From CAVVYV01 sp963752585 (GTDB lineage: Bacteria; Actinomycetota; Thermoleophilia; Solirubrobacterales; 70-9): a stretch of 58,063 nt of DNA. The translations under genes and the position numbers were made by a program. Numbering within the stretch: position 1 is the first letter of the stretch; each line of letters begins with the position of its first letter. Of this stretch, positions 1-8,827 are shown piece by piece. Location of the stretch: the NCBI GenBank assembly GCA_963752585.1, contig CAVVYV010000005.1:1-58063 (forward strand), given 5' to 3'. Below the pieces are notes generated by a model that saw nothing but the letters and a program-made list of their open reading frames with translations, did no database searches and was not told where the DNA came from.

Positions 1-435
1 AGGTCGTCCGGCGTGCCTCCGTAGCCCACGGCGCGGGCGCCCGCCTCCCACACCGCCTCGGCCCACTCGGGGTCGGTGGCGGCATGGGCCTGGGCGGAGA
101 GCGAGATCACCTCGGCGAGCAGGGCCACGGCCTCGAGGTCGCCCAGCGCGGCCAGGCGGGCGAGGCCGAGGGCATACAGGCGGTCGCCCGCCAGGAGTGC
201 CAGGTCCGGGTCCTCGGGCACGACGACGCGCCCGGTCGCGTAGTGCAGGAGGTAGCCCTCGCGGATCGCCTCGACGAGGAGCTCGTACTCCGCCTCGCGT
301 CCCGCCGCCCGCGGGCCGGCCGCGGCCACCGGGCCGTGGCGCGCGGGCTCTCCGGCGGGCGCATCCACCACCGCATCGGCGAGCAGACCGCCGTCCGCGC
401 GAAGCGCGACCGGCGAGACGATCGAGGACGTCCAT
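1..435 (-). CDS. Unknown protein downstream of hemL, cut by window edge
   Basis: The ATG lies 4 nt after the hemL stop, so it is very likely the last visible gene of the heme operon. The reading frame breaks once near codon 6 and then stays open to the window start for about 140 codons. The product is Ala/Leu/Glu-rich and looks mostly helical, with a central stretch around EAIREGYLLHYATGRVV and a later one around ALGLARLAALGDLEAVALL. I see no signal peptide, membrane segment or catalytic motif, and I do not recognise the family. Its position suggests a conserved lineage-specific partner of hemL, but nothing in the sequence shows a function. Confidence 0.55.
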   Translation of the reverse strand, partial: MDVLDRLAGRASRGRRSARRCGGGCARRRARAPRPGGRGRPAGGGTRGGVRAPRRGDPRGLPPALRDRARRRARGPGPGTPGGRPPVCPRPRPPGRAGRPRGRGPARRGDLALRPGPCRHRPRVGRGGVGGGRPRRGLRRHAGRP

Positions 436-439
436 CGAG

Positions 440-1784
440 CTACCTCCGCGGGGCATCCGCGCCCCGCGGTTTGATGGCGCCGCTCGGCCTCCGGCGGCTC
501 GTGAACGTCTCCTCGAACGCCGCAGCGGCCGCCTCGACGGTCCGCGCCACGTGCTCGGTGCCGTGGGCGAGGGAGGGGAACCAGGCCTCGAACTGCGACG
601 GCGGCGGATACACGCCGCGGGCGAGCAGGCCACGGCACCACGCCGCGTGGGCCTCGAGGTCACAGGCCGCCGCGCCGGCGTAGTCCTCGACCGGATCGGC
701 GGAGAAGAACGTCGTCACCAGGCCGGGAAGCGAGACGACCTGCACAGGGCGATCGCCCGCCGCCTCCCGCAGTCCGCCGGCCAGCTCGTTGGTCGTCGCG
801 GCGAGGCGGGCGTAGGCGGCGTCGTCGAGCATCCGCAGCGTGGCGAGCCCGGCGGCGACCGCGAGCGGATTCCCCGAGAGGGTGCCCGCCTGGTAGACGT
901 CGCCGGCCGGAGCGATCCGCTCCATCAGCTCGCGCGGGCCGCCGAACGCCGCCGCCGGGAGGCCGCCGCCGATCACCTTCCCCATGACGACCAGGTCGGG
1001 GAGGACTCCGGAAAGCTCCTGAGCGCCTCCGCGGGCCACCCGGAAGCCGCTGATGACCTCGTCGAAGACGAGCAGCGCTCCCGAATCGTCCGCCGCGGCC
1101 CGCAGGTGCTCGAGGAATCCGCCTCCGGGGGGGACGAGACCCATGTTCGCCGGGTAGGGCTCGGCCAGAATCGCCGCCAGCTGTGCTCGGCGGCCGCCGG
1201 CTGACCGCCTCGGGGTCGTTCCAGGGACGACGATCGTGGCGGTGGCAGCGGCCGCGGGCACGCCCGGGCTGGCCGGGATCCCCTGCGTCGCCAGGCCCGA
1301 GCCGCCCTCGGCGAGCAGGCCGTCGACGTGACCGTGGTAGGCGCCCGCGAACTTCAGGACCTTCTCGCGGCCCGTCGCCGCGCGCGCCAGGCGGAGGGCG
1401 CTCATCGACGCCTCGGTGCCCGACGAGGTCATCCGGACCATCTCGACGCCGGCATCCGGCGGGCGATCTCCTCGGCCAGCTCGACCTCCGCCGCGGTGGG
1501 CGCGCCGAACGACGTGCCCTTCGGGCCGCGCCGGCCACCGCGGCCAGCACCTCAGGGTGGGCGTGGCCGTGGATCAGCGGACCCCACGAGCAGACCCAGT
1601 CGACGTACGCGTTTCCGTCGACGTCGACGATCTCCGCGTCGTGGGCGTGGTCCATAAACAGCGGGTCCCGTCCGATCGCGCGCATCGCGCGCACCGGCGA
1701 GTTCACGCCTCCGGGCAGGACGTCGAGCGCGCGGCGGTACAGCTCCGCCGAGCGGGCGTCGCCTACCCGTGCTCCGCTTCCCAC
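440..1784 (-). CDS. hemL: Glutamate-1-semialdehyde 2,1-aminomutase
   Basis: PLP enzyme that converts glutamate-1-semialdehyde to 5-aminolevulinate, the first committed tetrapyrrole precursor of the C5 pathway. The N-terminus shows the family's LPGGVNSPVRA motif. The middle has TSSGTEASMSALRLAR (substrate/PLP loop), FAGAYHGHVD and FDEVISGFRVARGG, and the Schiff-base lysine lies in VMGKVIGGGLP (codon 977-979). The C-terminal GVYPPPSQFEAWF block is also intact. Length (about 448 codons) is normal. The frame breaks near 1500, 1445 and twice near 1200, all without loss of similarity. The likely GTG start at 1784 overlaps the end of the upstream siroheme decarboxylase gene, implying coupled translation. 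Confidence 0.95.
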
Positions 1785-2818
1785 CGCTTGAAGTCGTCCG
1801 TGAAGTAGAGGAGGCGAACCTTCTTGAACTCCGTCGAGGAGTAGAGCGTCGCGCGGTCCTCGATCCCGGTCATCTCGGCGATCGAGTCCAGGATGGCGTC
1901 GCACTCCTCCTTGCTGCGGCCGTGGGCCATGGTGAAGACGGAGTAGGGCCAGTCGGGATACGTGGGCCGCTGGTAGCAGTGGGAGATGCCGCGTACCGAG
2001 GCCATGCGCGTGGCCGTCTCGAGGATGTCGGCCTCGGGGACCTTCCACACGCCCATGCCGTTGGCGCTGAACCCGGCGCGGCGGTGGAAGAGGATCGCCG
2101 CGACGCGGCGCAGCAGGCGGCGGTTGATCATCCCCTTCATGTGGGCGAGCAGGTCGTCGACGCCCATCCCCAGATCGGCCGCGGGCTCGGCGTAGGGCTC
2201 GGCCACGACCGGCTGGTGGCCCTGGGTGGCGCGGATGACCGCGATGTCGAGGTCGTCGTAGGGCTGGGGCTCGGTCTCCGCGGCTCGGCCGCCTCCGCCG
2301 CGGTCGCAAGGGCGTCGGTGCCCTTCTCCATCTCGAGGTCCATGCGGATCTTGAACAGCGTCAGGGTCGGCAGCTGGCGGATCGACTCGGCGCCCGTGAG
2401 GCGCTGGAGCGCGTCGATCGTGCCCTGGAGGCCGAGCGCCGAGTCCGGCTCGACGGCCAGCGTGAACCACAGGTTGAAGTCGTGGTCGCGCAGGTAGTTG
2501 TGCGAGACGCCCGGGTGGGAGTTGACGATCTCCGCCGCCCGGTGGGGGTTCTCGGCGATCCATCTTCGCGGCCACGAGCATCGACGAGTACCCGAGCGCG
2601 CGGGTGTCGTAGATCGGGGTGACCTCGCGGATGATCCGCTCGTCGACCAGGCGGGCCACGCGGGTCAGGGCTTCATCCTCGGTGATCTCGGCCTCGCGCG
2701 CCACCGCGGCATAGGGTCGGGCGGCGAGCGGGAAGCGGCCCTGCATGAGGTTGAGCAGGCGCCGGTCGAGGTCGTCGAGCGGGACGGCCGAGCCGCCCGC
2801 CCGCGAGCGGACCTTCAC
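1763..2818 (-). CDS. Fused siroheme decarboxylase (AhbA-AhbB-like, Lrp/AsnC fold)
   Basis: About 350 residues with two consecutive Lrp/AsnC-like halves, each an N-terminal winged helix followed by an effector-like domain. Half one begins LDDLDRRLLNLMQGRFPLA and carries a HNYLRDHDFNLWFT motif. Half two begins YDDLDIAVIRATQG and carries GISHCYQRPTYPDWPYSVF, then LYSSTEFKKVRLLYF. These HNY and HCYQRPTYPDWPY signatures belong to the NirDL/AhbAB siroheme decarboxylases, not to DNA-binding Lrp proteins. The family removes two acetate carboxyls from siroheme to give 12,18-didecarboxysiroheme. Automated annotation often calls these AsnC regulators. The GTG start overlaps the hemB stop (GTGA), and the gene sits between hemB and hemL. 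The frame breaks near 2570 and 2290. Confidence 0.85.
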   Translation of the reverse strand: MKVRSRAGGSAVPLDDLDRRLLNLMQGRFPLAARPYAAVAREAEITEDEALTRVARLVDERIIREVTPIYDTRALGYSSMLVAAKMDRREPPPGGGDRQLPPGRLAQLPARPRLQPVVHAGRRAGLGARPPGHDRRAPAPHGRRVDPPAADPDAVQDPHGPRDGEGHRRPCDRGGGGRAAETEPQPYDDLDIAVIRATQGHQPVVAEPYAEPAADLGMGVDDLLAHMKGMINRRLLRRVAAILFHRRAGFSANGMGVWKVPEADILETATRMASVRGISHCYQRPTYPDWPYSVFTMAHGRSKEECDAILDSIAEMTGIEDRATLYSSTEFKKVRLLYFTDDFKRWEAEHG

Positions 2819-3789
2819 CGAAGCCACTCGGCCGTGTCCTTGGCGTGGTAGGTGATGATCAGGTCGGCGCCCGCCCGGTGGATCCCGGTGAGCGTCTCCA
2901 GGACGACGGCGCGCTCGTCGATGTGCCCCGCGGCGGCGGCCGCCTTGACCATGGCGTACTCCCCGCTGACGTTGTAGGCGGCGACCGGCAGTTGAACCGC
3001 CTCGCGAACGGCGCGGATCACGTCGAGATAGGGCAGCGCCGGCTTGACCATCACGACGTCGGCACCCTCCTCGACATCGAGCACCGCCTCGCGCACGGCT
3101 TCGCGCGCGTTGGCCGGATCCATCTGGTAGGCGCGGCGATCGCCGAACGCGGGCGTCGAGTCCGCGGCCTCGCGGAACGGGCCGAAGAACCCGGAGGCGA
3201 ACTTCGCCGAGTAGGCGACGATCGGAGTGTCGGTCAGGCCGTCCTCGTCCAGGGCGGCGCGGATGAAGCCGACGCGCCCGTCCATCATGTCGCTCGGCGC
3301 GACGACGTCCGCGCCGGCGCGCGCGTGCGACACCGCCGTACGCGCGAGCAGCTCGAGCGAGGAGTCGTTGTCGACGCTGCCGTCGGGAGCCAGGCGGCCG
3401 CAATGGCCGTGGCTCGTGTACTCGCACAGGCAGACGTCGGTCATCACGACGAGGTCGGGGTGGGCCTCCTTCAGCGCGCGCACGGCGAGCTGCACGACGC
3501 CCTCGTCGTCCCATGCGCCCGACCCCTCGTCGTCCTTGGCCGCGGGGATCCCGAAGAGGATGACCGCGGGTACGCCGAGCGCGTGGGCCTCGCCGGCCTC
3601 TTCGACCGCGTGGTTGATCGAGAGGCGGTCGATCCCCGGCATCGCCTCGATCGGCGTGCGCCGGTCGAGACCGTGCTCGACGAACATGGGATAGACGAGC
3701 CGCGACGGGCTCAGCTCGGTCTCGCGAACGAGGTCGCGCAGCACGCCGGTCTTGCGTAGGCGGCGCAGGCGCGTTTGGGGGAAGGCCAT
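2815..3789 (-). CDS. hemB: Delta-aminolevulinic acid dehydratase (porphobilinogen synthase)
   Basis: Condenses two 5-aminolevulinate molecules to porphobilinogen. A single intact frame of 324 codons is obtained when starting at MAFPQTRLRRLR; an upstream in-frame extension is not conserved-looking and I discard it. The active-site region DVCLCEYTSHGHCG has the three zinc-ligand cysteines, so this is the zinc-dependent type. The two Schiff-base lysines are in YSAKFASGFFGPFREA and VMVKPALPYLD. The C-terminal AYNVSGEYAMVKAAA block is typical. It is the first gene of the visible heme operon and its stop overlaps the next start. Confidence 0.97.
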   Translation of the reverse strand: MAFPQTRLRRLRKTGVLRDLVRETELSPSRLVYPMFVEHGLDRRTPIEAMPGIDRLSINHAVEEAGEAHALGVPAVILFGIPAAKDDEGSGAWDDEGVVQLAVRALKEAHPDLVVMTDVCLCEYTSHGHCGRLAPDGSVDNDSSLELLARTAVSHARAGADVVAPSDMMDGRVGFIRAALDEDGLTDTPIVAYSAKFASGFFGPFREAADSTPAFGDRRAYQMDPANAREAVREAVLDVEEGADVVMVKPALPYLDVIRAVREAVQLPVAAYNVSGEYAMVKAAAAAGHIDERAVVLETLTGIHRAGADLIITYHAKDTAEWLR

Positions 3790-3954
3790 CCGGTTGAGGA
3801 TACCGGCGGGCTTTGGGCCCGGCCAACGGCGCATCGAGGGGGTCCGGATTGAGAGGAAGGTTGGCGCTGGAAACCGTCCTGTCGGCAACGAACGCTCCGT
3901 GGGCGCGCCGCACGCATCCCGACCCCCCCCCTCGATGCCCGCCGTTCGACCGCT

Positions 3955-5291
3955 CTAGGCAAAGCGGCGCATCGCAACACGCGCCACGGCGATAAAGGCG
4001 AGAGTCAGCGCCGCCATATGCGCCAGCGGCACGAGCATGCTCTTGCCCGTGTCGTTCAGCGCGTTGTCCATCGCCTGCAGCGCCGGCTTGAACGGGAACA
4101 GGGCCGAGACGACGCGGATCACGTCGTAGAGGGCGGTGGACACCGCGCCGCTGGGACGAGGGCGAGGAAGGCGATGGGCAGCGACAGGAGGAAGGCGAGC
4201 AGCGAGGCGGCCCGCACTTCCCGGGCCAGGCCGCCGATCGCCACGCCCAGCGCGCCGAAGGCGAGCGAGGCGAATGCGATCGCGACCAGCCACAGCGGGA
4301 AGCGCCCCCATTGCAGTGAGACGAATATGCCGATTCCGCAGGTCATCGCCACGGCGACGACCGAGGCGCATAGCGCGGCCAGCCCGACCTTCTCCGCCAG
4401 CAGGCCCACCCGTGAGACCAGCCCCCGCACGAGCCGGGCGAACGCGTGCTCCTCGCGTTCCAGCGCCAGCATCCCCGACGCCAGCAGGACGGTGACGAAC
4501 ATCAGCGAGACCGTTACGGAGATGGCGACGGCAAACGAGTCCAGCGGCGTGCGCTTGCCCTCGAGCGGGTGCGCTTGACCTTCACGGGCTGCGAGACGGT
4601 GCCGACCACGTCGCCGGCGAGGTTGAGGTTGGCCATCGCGAGGTTGGCGAAGCGCGCGACCTGCTCGAGGTCGGCCCGCTCCTGGCGCCGGGGGGAAGGG
4701 TCGCGCAGCGCCGAGGTCAGGATCGCCTCGGTCTTGCGCAGGCCGAGGATGTCGAGCGTGCGTCCGAACAGGTCGAACTCGCCGCCGTCGAGCAGGAGGT
4801 CGATGTCCTTCACGGCGATCTGGCGCAGCTCGTCCGACAGCGCCGCGTTGGCGTCGGCCAGGCGCGAGTTGATGATCTGGTCGACGTAACGGCCCTTGAC
4901 GGGGTCCTCGTTGTTGTAGATGACCTCGACCTCGGCGCTCTGCAGCCCGACCCCAGCTTTCCACGATGTTCGGCGGGACGATCAGCGCGCCGAGGGCCTC
5001 ACCGGACTTGACCTTGTCGATCGCCTCCTCGCGGCTCGAGACGTTGATCGGGTCGACCGACTGGAAGAGCTCGTCGGCGTACTTGGCGGCGTCGATCTCC
5101 TGCCCGCCGAGCTTGAAGGTGCTCGAGCCCTCCGGGACCTGGTTGTAGAACGCCACCTTCGGCTTCTCGGGGGCGCCCGACAGCGCCAGCCCGATCAGCA
5201 CGGCGATAACCACCGGGTAGATGACGAGCAGGGTGACCAGCAGCGGCGAGCGGCGCAGGATCCGGAGGTCCTTGAGCAGCAGCCAGCGCAC
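3955..5291 (-). CDS. ABC-2 type transporter permease
   Basis: Begins with a GTG 10 nt after the stop of the ATPase gene. The N-terminus is a cytoplasmic KDLRILRRSPLL segment followed by a first membrane helix (LLVTLLVIYPVVIAVLIGLAL). A long extracytoplasmic domain follows, with YNQVPEGSSTFKLGGQEID and a predicted coiled part (LLLDGGEFDLFGRTLDILG). The C-terminal half has at least five helices (SFAVAISVTVSLMFVTVLLA onward) and ends ALTLAFIAVARVAMRRFA. This is the architecture of YhgE/Pip-like or ABC-2 membrane proteins, about 445 residues. The frame breaks near 4955, 4575 and 4145. Substrate is unknown; export of a lipid, drug or polymer is typical for the family. Confidence 0.85.
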
Positions 5292-5300
5292 CGGCGCCCC

Positions 5301-5864
5301 TCAGTGGCCCCGCTCGTGCAGGAAGCGCACGAACGCCGCCTCGAAGTCCACGCCCGAGGCCCCCGACTCCACCTCGAGGTCGCGCGGGGTTCCCGTGAAG
5401 ATCAGCTCGCCGTCGGCCAGGACGAGGACGCGGTCGGCATAGCGCTCGGCCTCCTGGACGATGTGGGTCGAGTAGACGATGCTCGTGCCCCGCCGTCAGC
5501 CCGCCGACGAACTCCCACAGGCGCTCCCGCTGGCGCGGGTCGAGCGCGGTCGAGGGCTCGTCGAGCAGGAGCACGGCCGGGTCGGCGAGGAGTCCCACGG
5601 CGATGTTCACCCGCTGGCGATTTCCGCCCGAGAGCTCGCCACCTCGTCGTCGGCACGGTCGGCCAGGTCGGCCTGCTCGAGCATCCGGGCGACCGCGGCC
5701 TCGGGGTCGGCGACGCGCTCCAGCCGAGCGAACAGGCGCAGGTTCTCGGCCACCGAGAGCTTGGAGTACACGGCGGGCTGCTGGGGCACCCAGCCCACGT
5801 CGCCGGCCGGCAGCTCGACGCTGCCGGCGTCGGCGCGCTGGATGCCGGCGAGGATCGACAGCAT
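5301..5864 (-). CDS. ABC transporter ATPase, N-terminus missing
   Basis: Nucleotide-binding subunit of the exporter whose permease follows directly. Visible from just after the Walker A region: LSILAGIQRADAGSVEL, Q-loop VGWVPQQPAVYSKLSV, Walker B and D-loop LLADPAVLLLDEPSTALDP, then the H-loop region (STHIV) and a C-terminal ending in FLHERGH. The ABC signature falls at a frame break near 5630, and another break lies near 5495. The Walker A motif and everything before it are absent, because at 5864 the sequence changes to an unrelated plus-strand gene. I regard this as an assembly or rearrangement junction, so the gene may be intact in the real genome. Confidence 0.85.
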
Positions 5865-5875
5865 ACGACGACGAG
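5855..5875. other. Breakpoint joining two 5'-truncated genes
   Basis: Left of this point the minus strand encodes an ABC ATPase that stops just short of its Walker A. Right of it the plus strand encodes the C-terminal part of an alpha/beta hydrolase. Both genes read away from the point and both lack their N-terminal halves, so at least several hundred bases that should separate them are absent. A real deletion or a misjoined assembly would look the same here. Confidence 0.75.
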
Positions 5876-6177
5876 ATCGCCCTCTTCTACAACGGCGTGC
5901 CTCCCGAGCTCGCCGCCGAGGCGCTGCGGCGGGGAAGGCCCGAGGTGTCGAAAGCGATGCGCGAGCCTTGGCCGCTCGCGGACTGGCCCGCGGTGCCGAC
6001 GAGGTACCTGCTCTGCCGTGACGACCGCATCTTCCCGGCTGAGTTCGTCCGCCTGATGGTCGGAGAGCACCTGGGCGTCATCACCCCGGACGAGATCGAT
6101 GGCGGGCACACGCCGGCCCTCAGCCGGCCGAGAAGGAGCTCGCCGCTCGGTTGGAGGCCCATCGGGCAGAGCTCTAG
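5865..6177 (+). pseudogene. Alpha/beta hydrolase, C-terminal fragment
   Basis: About 104 codons that match the C-terminal third of alpha/beta hydrolase fold proteins. The segment includes VPTRYLLCRDDRIFP, where the DD-R-FP stretch carries the acid residue. It ends with the catalytic histidine region IDGGHTPALSRP, followed by KELAARLEAHRAEL. The nucleophile elbow and oxyanion part are missing because the gene begins at the 5864 breakpoint. One frame break lies near 6130. Such enzymes are esterases or lactone hydrolases, and the substrate cannot be guessed. Marked as a fragment; it may be complete in the source genome. Confidence 0.7.
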
Positions 6178-6223
6178 GAGCAGGGGGGGTGTAACAGCCT
6201 CCTGGCGCAGGGTTAAGAACGTG

Positions 6224-6246
6224 TGTTCGCTGCTACGCTGCGAACA
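6224..6246. promoter_or_regulatory. Inverted repeat TGTTCGC-N9-GCGAACA
   Basis: A perfect 7-bp inverted repeat with a 9-nt spacer, 53 bp upstream of the next start codon in an otherwise gene-free stretch. It could be an operator around a promoter (a TACGCT-like -10 lies in the spacer) or a stem-loop in the leader. The half-site order is the reverse of a LexA box of the GAAC-N4-GTTC kind, so I do not call it LexA. Confidence 0.4.
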
Positions 6247-6299
6247 ACATTACGAGTCATAAGACCATTCCCGCTATCCGTTGGGAGTTGAAGACCGAG

Positions 6300-6772
6300 A
6301 TGCCGACCAAGATGCCCAAGAAGCAGCCGAATACCGAGAACAAGGGGCACCGCCGCCAGCAAGCCGTCGAAGCCGGCGCTGCAGGCAGTCGATGTCGCTG
6401 TCGGCGCCGTGCCCTAGGCAGCTGATACGGCCCGAAAGACCGTCGATGTGTGGCGCGAAGCCGGAGACTCGCTCAAAGGAGCTCGAGACGATTCAGAACC
6501 GGGTCTCGACCCTTCGCGATTCGAAGACCCGGTGGAACGAGCTCGAGACCCTGCGTCGGCGGCTCGCCGACGAGATCGACCGCGCCGGAACCCGCGGCGG
6601 CGACGTCCGCAAGCAGGTCACCGACCAGCTGATCGGGCGGGCCCGCAAGGCACGGGCGCGCGTCGAGCCGGTGGGTAGGGGGGCCTCGAGCCCGTCTCCC
6701 GCGGAGCGGGTCGAGCCCACCGTGAGGCGGGTACGGGGACGGTATGCGGGCCGGAAGCAGCACTGTTCTCCG
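6300..6772 (+). CDS. Small basic coiled-coil protein, unknown
   Basis: Starts ATG at 6300 (MPTKMPKKQPNTENKG) with a GGAG stretch upstream. The N-terminus is Lys-rich and disordered. A short hydrophobic Ala/Val segment follows, then a charged helical region (ETIQNRVSTLRDSKTRWNEL, then LETLRRRLADEIDRAG and DVRKQVTDQLIGRARKARAR) that should form a coiled coil. The tail is Arg-rich. The frame breaks two or three times before 6490, and the true stop is uncertain because the open frame runs into the terminator hairpin that begins at 6774. It resembles the small histone-like or phasin-like proteins of high-GC actinobacteria in composition only. I cannot assign a function. Confidence 0.55.
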
Positions 6773-6773
6773 G

Positions 6774-6802
6774 AGAGAAGCCGGCCAATGGCCGGCTTCT
6801 CT
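6774..6802 (+). terminator. Intrinsic-type terminator hairpin
   Basis: Perfect 13-bp inverted repeat (AGAGAAGCCGGCC, loop AAT, GGCCGGCTTCTCT) immediately after the coiled-coil gene, followed by CGTTCT instead of a full T-run. It should stop transcription before the polysaccharide locus. Confidence 0.8.
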
Positions 6803-6874
6803 CGTTCTGGCCGCGTCCCGGTCGGCTTGTAGGGTGCGGCGATCTCAGCCGAGCCGCGGGACCGGACGCTTACC

Positions 6875-8779
6875 TTGACTGACCGCCTCACGGCCCGGAG
6901 CGGCGCTGCTCGGGCCGGCGGGGGCTCCTCCTCTATCTAGGTTTCTCGGCCGAGGAGATTCTTCCCTGGGAGACACGGCAGTCGGGGTCTTGATCCTCCT
7001 CGCGATCCTGGCGCTCCGGGTTTTGACCGCCGAGCACCCGGTTGCGGGCGCCAACCTCTCGATTGTCGTGGCAAGCGGATCGCTGGCCGGCTTTGCCGCC
7101 TGGGTGATGCTCTCTCAGCTCTGGTCGGATTCGGCGTCGAGGTCACTGCTCGAGTTCGACCGTGTGCTGGTCTACCTGCTGGCACTGCTCTCGACCGGGT
7201 TGCTGTTGCGGACCAGGCCCCGCGTCCAAGCCCTGGTTTGGGCCGTTGCCATCGCGATCGTCGTGGTCGCCGGCGCCGGGCTCCTCGCCTTGATCCTGCG
7301 GAGGTATTCCCACCAACCCCGCAGAGGCCGCCGCGGATGGGCTAGAGCCATCCTCTTACTTATTGGAACGGTGTCGGGATGCTCGCGGGCTTCGGCGTGC
7401 TCCTCCTGCTCGCGATCGCCAGCGATCGCAGCCAGCCTCGGTTAGCCCGGCCGCCGGCGGCGGCGCTGGTGGTGCCGATGGTCGCGACCCTGTATTTCAC
7501 CCTCTCGCGCGGAGCGATGGGGCGACGATCTTCGGTCTCGCCGTGTTCGCCATTGTCGCGCGGCCGCGCGGGCTCCTAACGACGCTGCTCGCGGCGGGTC
7601 CGGCGACGGCGGTCGCCCTGGTCGCCTGCTACCAGGCCGACGTGCTCACGTCGACCGAGTCGCGAGCTCGGAGGGCGTCGATCAGGGACGAACGGTCGCC
7701 CTTGTCGTGCTTCGGCGATGGTCGCCGCAGGGCTCGTTCGTGGCGCCTGCTGCGGGTCGACGGGCGGTTGGACGGCCTCCGCATCCCCGCGAGGGCCCGG
7801 CAACGCGAGGGGCAGTTCGCGATTGCGGGCACGGTGCTCGTCGCGCTCGTCGTCGGCGTCGCGGTACTCGACATACCCGGGACAATCGGGGACCAGGGCG
7901 ACCGGTTCCTCTCAGGAGACGAGCAGAGCGACTCCGAGGACTCCCGCTCGCGCCTCACCAACATCGCGTCCAACAATCGCGGGGACCACTGGAGGGTCGC
8001 CGTGGATGCCTGGGAGGATCTGCCCCTCTCCGGTAGGGGGCCGGAGCTTTCGCCTTGGCATGGGCCAAGGATCGGCCGGAGGACTTCGCCACGATCGAGG
8101 CCCATTCCCTTTACCTCGAGGTCCTGGCCGAGCTCGGCATCGTCGGGCTGCTGCTCCTGCTCGCAGTGATCGGCGCCCTCTTCGTGGGGGTGGCTCGCCG
8201 CTGCCGGGGGCCGGACCGCGTGCTCTACGGCGGGATCCTGGCCGTGATCGCCGCCTGGGCCGCTCACGCCGGGATCGACTGGGATGGGAGCTGCCCGCGC
8301 TGACGATCGTCCCCTTCGCCCTCGGTGGAGCCGCGCTCGCGTCGTCCGGCCCCGGGTCGCGCCGCCGGGAAGGCTGCTGCGGGTGGGGCTCGGAATCGGG
8401 TTGCTGCTTGCCGCCCTCACCCCGTTCTCGGTCTCCCGCTCCCAGGCGCGGCTGAACGCCGCCGTCGACGCGATCAAGGATGGGGGCTGCACAACGACCA
8501 TCGACGAGGCTCTCGCGTCGATCGACGCGCTCTCGGTGCGCGCCGAGCCCTACGAACTGCTCGCCTACTGCGACGCCCGGTCGGGAGAGGCGGAGCTTGC
8601 CGAGCAAATGGCCCGAGGAGGCGATCGAACGTGACCCCGACAACTGGGAGTTCCGCTACGTCCTGGCGGTCGTGCGGCGACGGCCGGGAGTGATCCTCGG
8701 GAGGCCGCGCGAGAGGCCAGTGAGCTCAATCCGCTCGACGAGCGGGTGCGGGAGCTCGAGGAGGGGTGCAGACGGATGA
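6875..8779 (+). CDS. O-antigen ligase/polymerase-like membrane protein with TPR tail
   Basis: Polytopic membrane protein of the O-antigen ligase (Wzy_C) superfamily. Helices start at GLLLYLGFSA, then GVLILLAILALRVL and many others. The family's large extracytoplasmic loop carries SRLTNIASNNRGDHWRVAVD, and the conserved H-S-LYLEVLAELGIVGLLL block follows. The expected role is polymerising or ligating polyprenyl-linked oligosaccharide at the outer face of the membrane. After the last helix is a soluble tail with a TPR-like repeat (ERDPDNWEFRYVLAVV, then EASELNPLDERVRELEEG). The likely start is TTG at 6875. The frame breaks at least six times, between 6940 and 8750. Stop is taken as the TGA at 8777-8779, just before a terminator. 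Confidence 0.8.
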
Positions 8780-8790
8780 CACGGAGCAGT

Positions 8791-8817
8791 GGGGGGCGGT
8801 CGGAAGGACCGCCCCCC
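8791..8817. terminator. Bidirectional terminator hairpin
   Basis: Perfect 11-bp inverted repeat (GGGGGGCGGTC, loop GGAAG, GACCGCCCCCC) between two convergent genes, whose stops lie 12 and 11 nt away. It can serve both strands. Confidence 0.75.
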
Positions 8818-8827
8818 TGCTGCTCCC

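Noticed and set aside
84..1204. Long plus-strand open frames opposite hemL (335 and 199 codons)
   Set aside because: GC-rich antisense shadows; the minus strand gives clear HemL motifs and the plus translations are Arg/Pro/Gly-rich without motifs. The same holds for the many other long antisense frames up to 47 kb.
1763..2818. Lrp/AsnC transcriptional regulator
   Set aside because: The fold is Lrp-like, but two concatenated halves with HNY and HCYQRPTYPDWPY motifs next to heme genes fit siroheme decarboxylase better than a regulator.
6224..6246. LexA/SOS box
   Set aside because: The palindrome has GTTCGC first and GCGAAC second with a 9-nt spacer, the reverse of the GAAC-N4-GTTC type; no SOS gene is adjacent.
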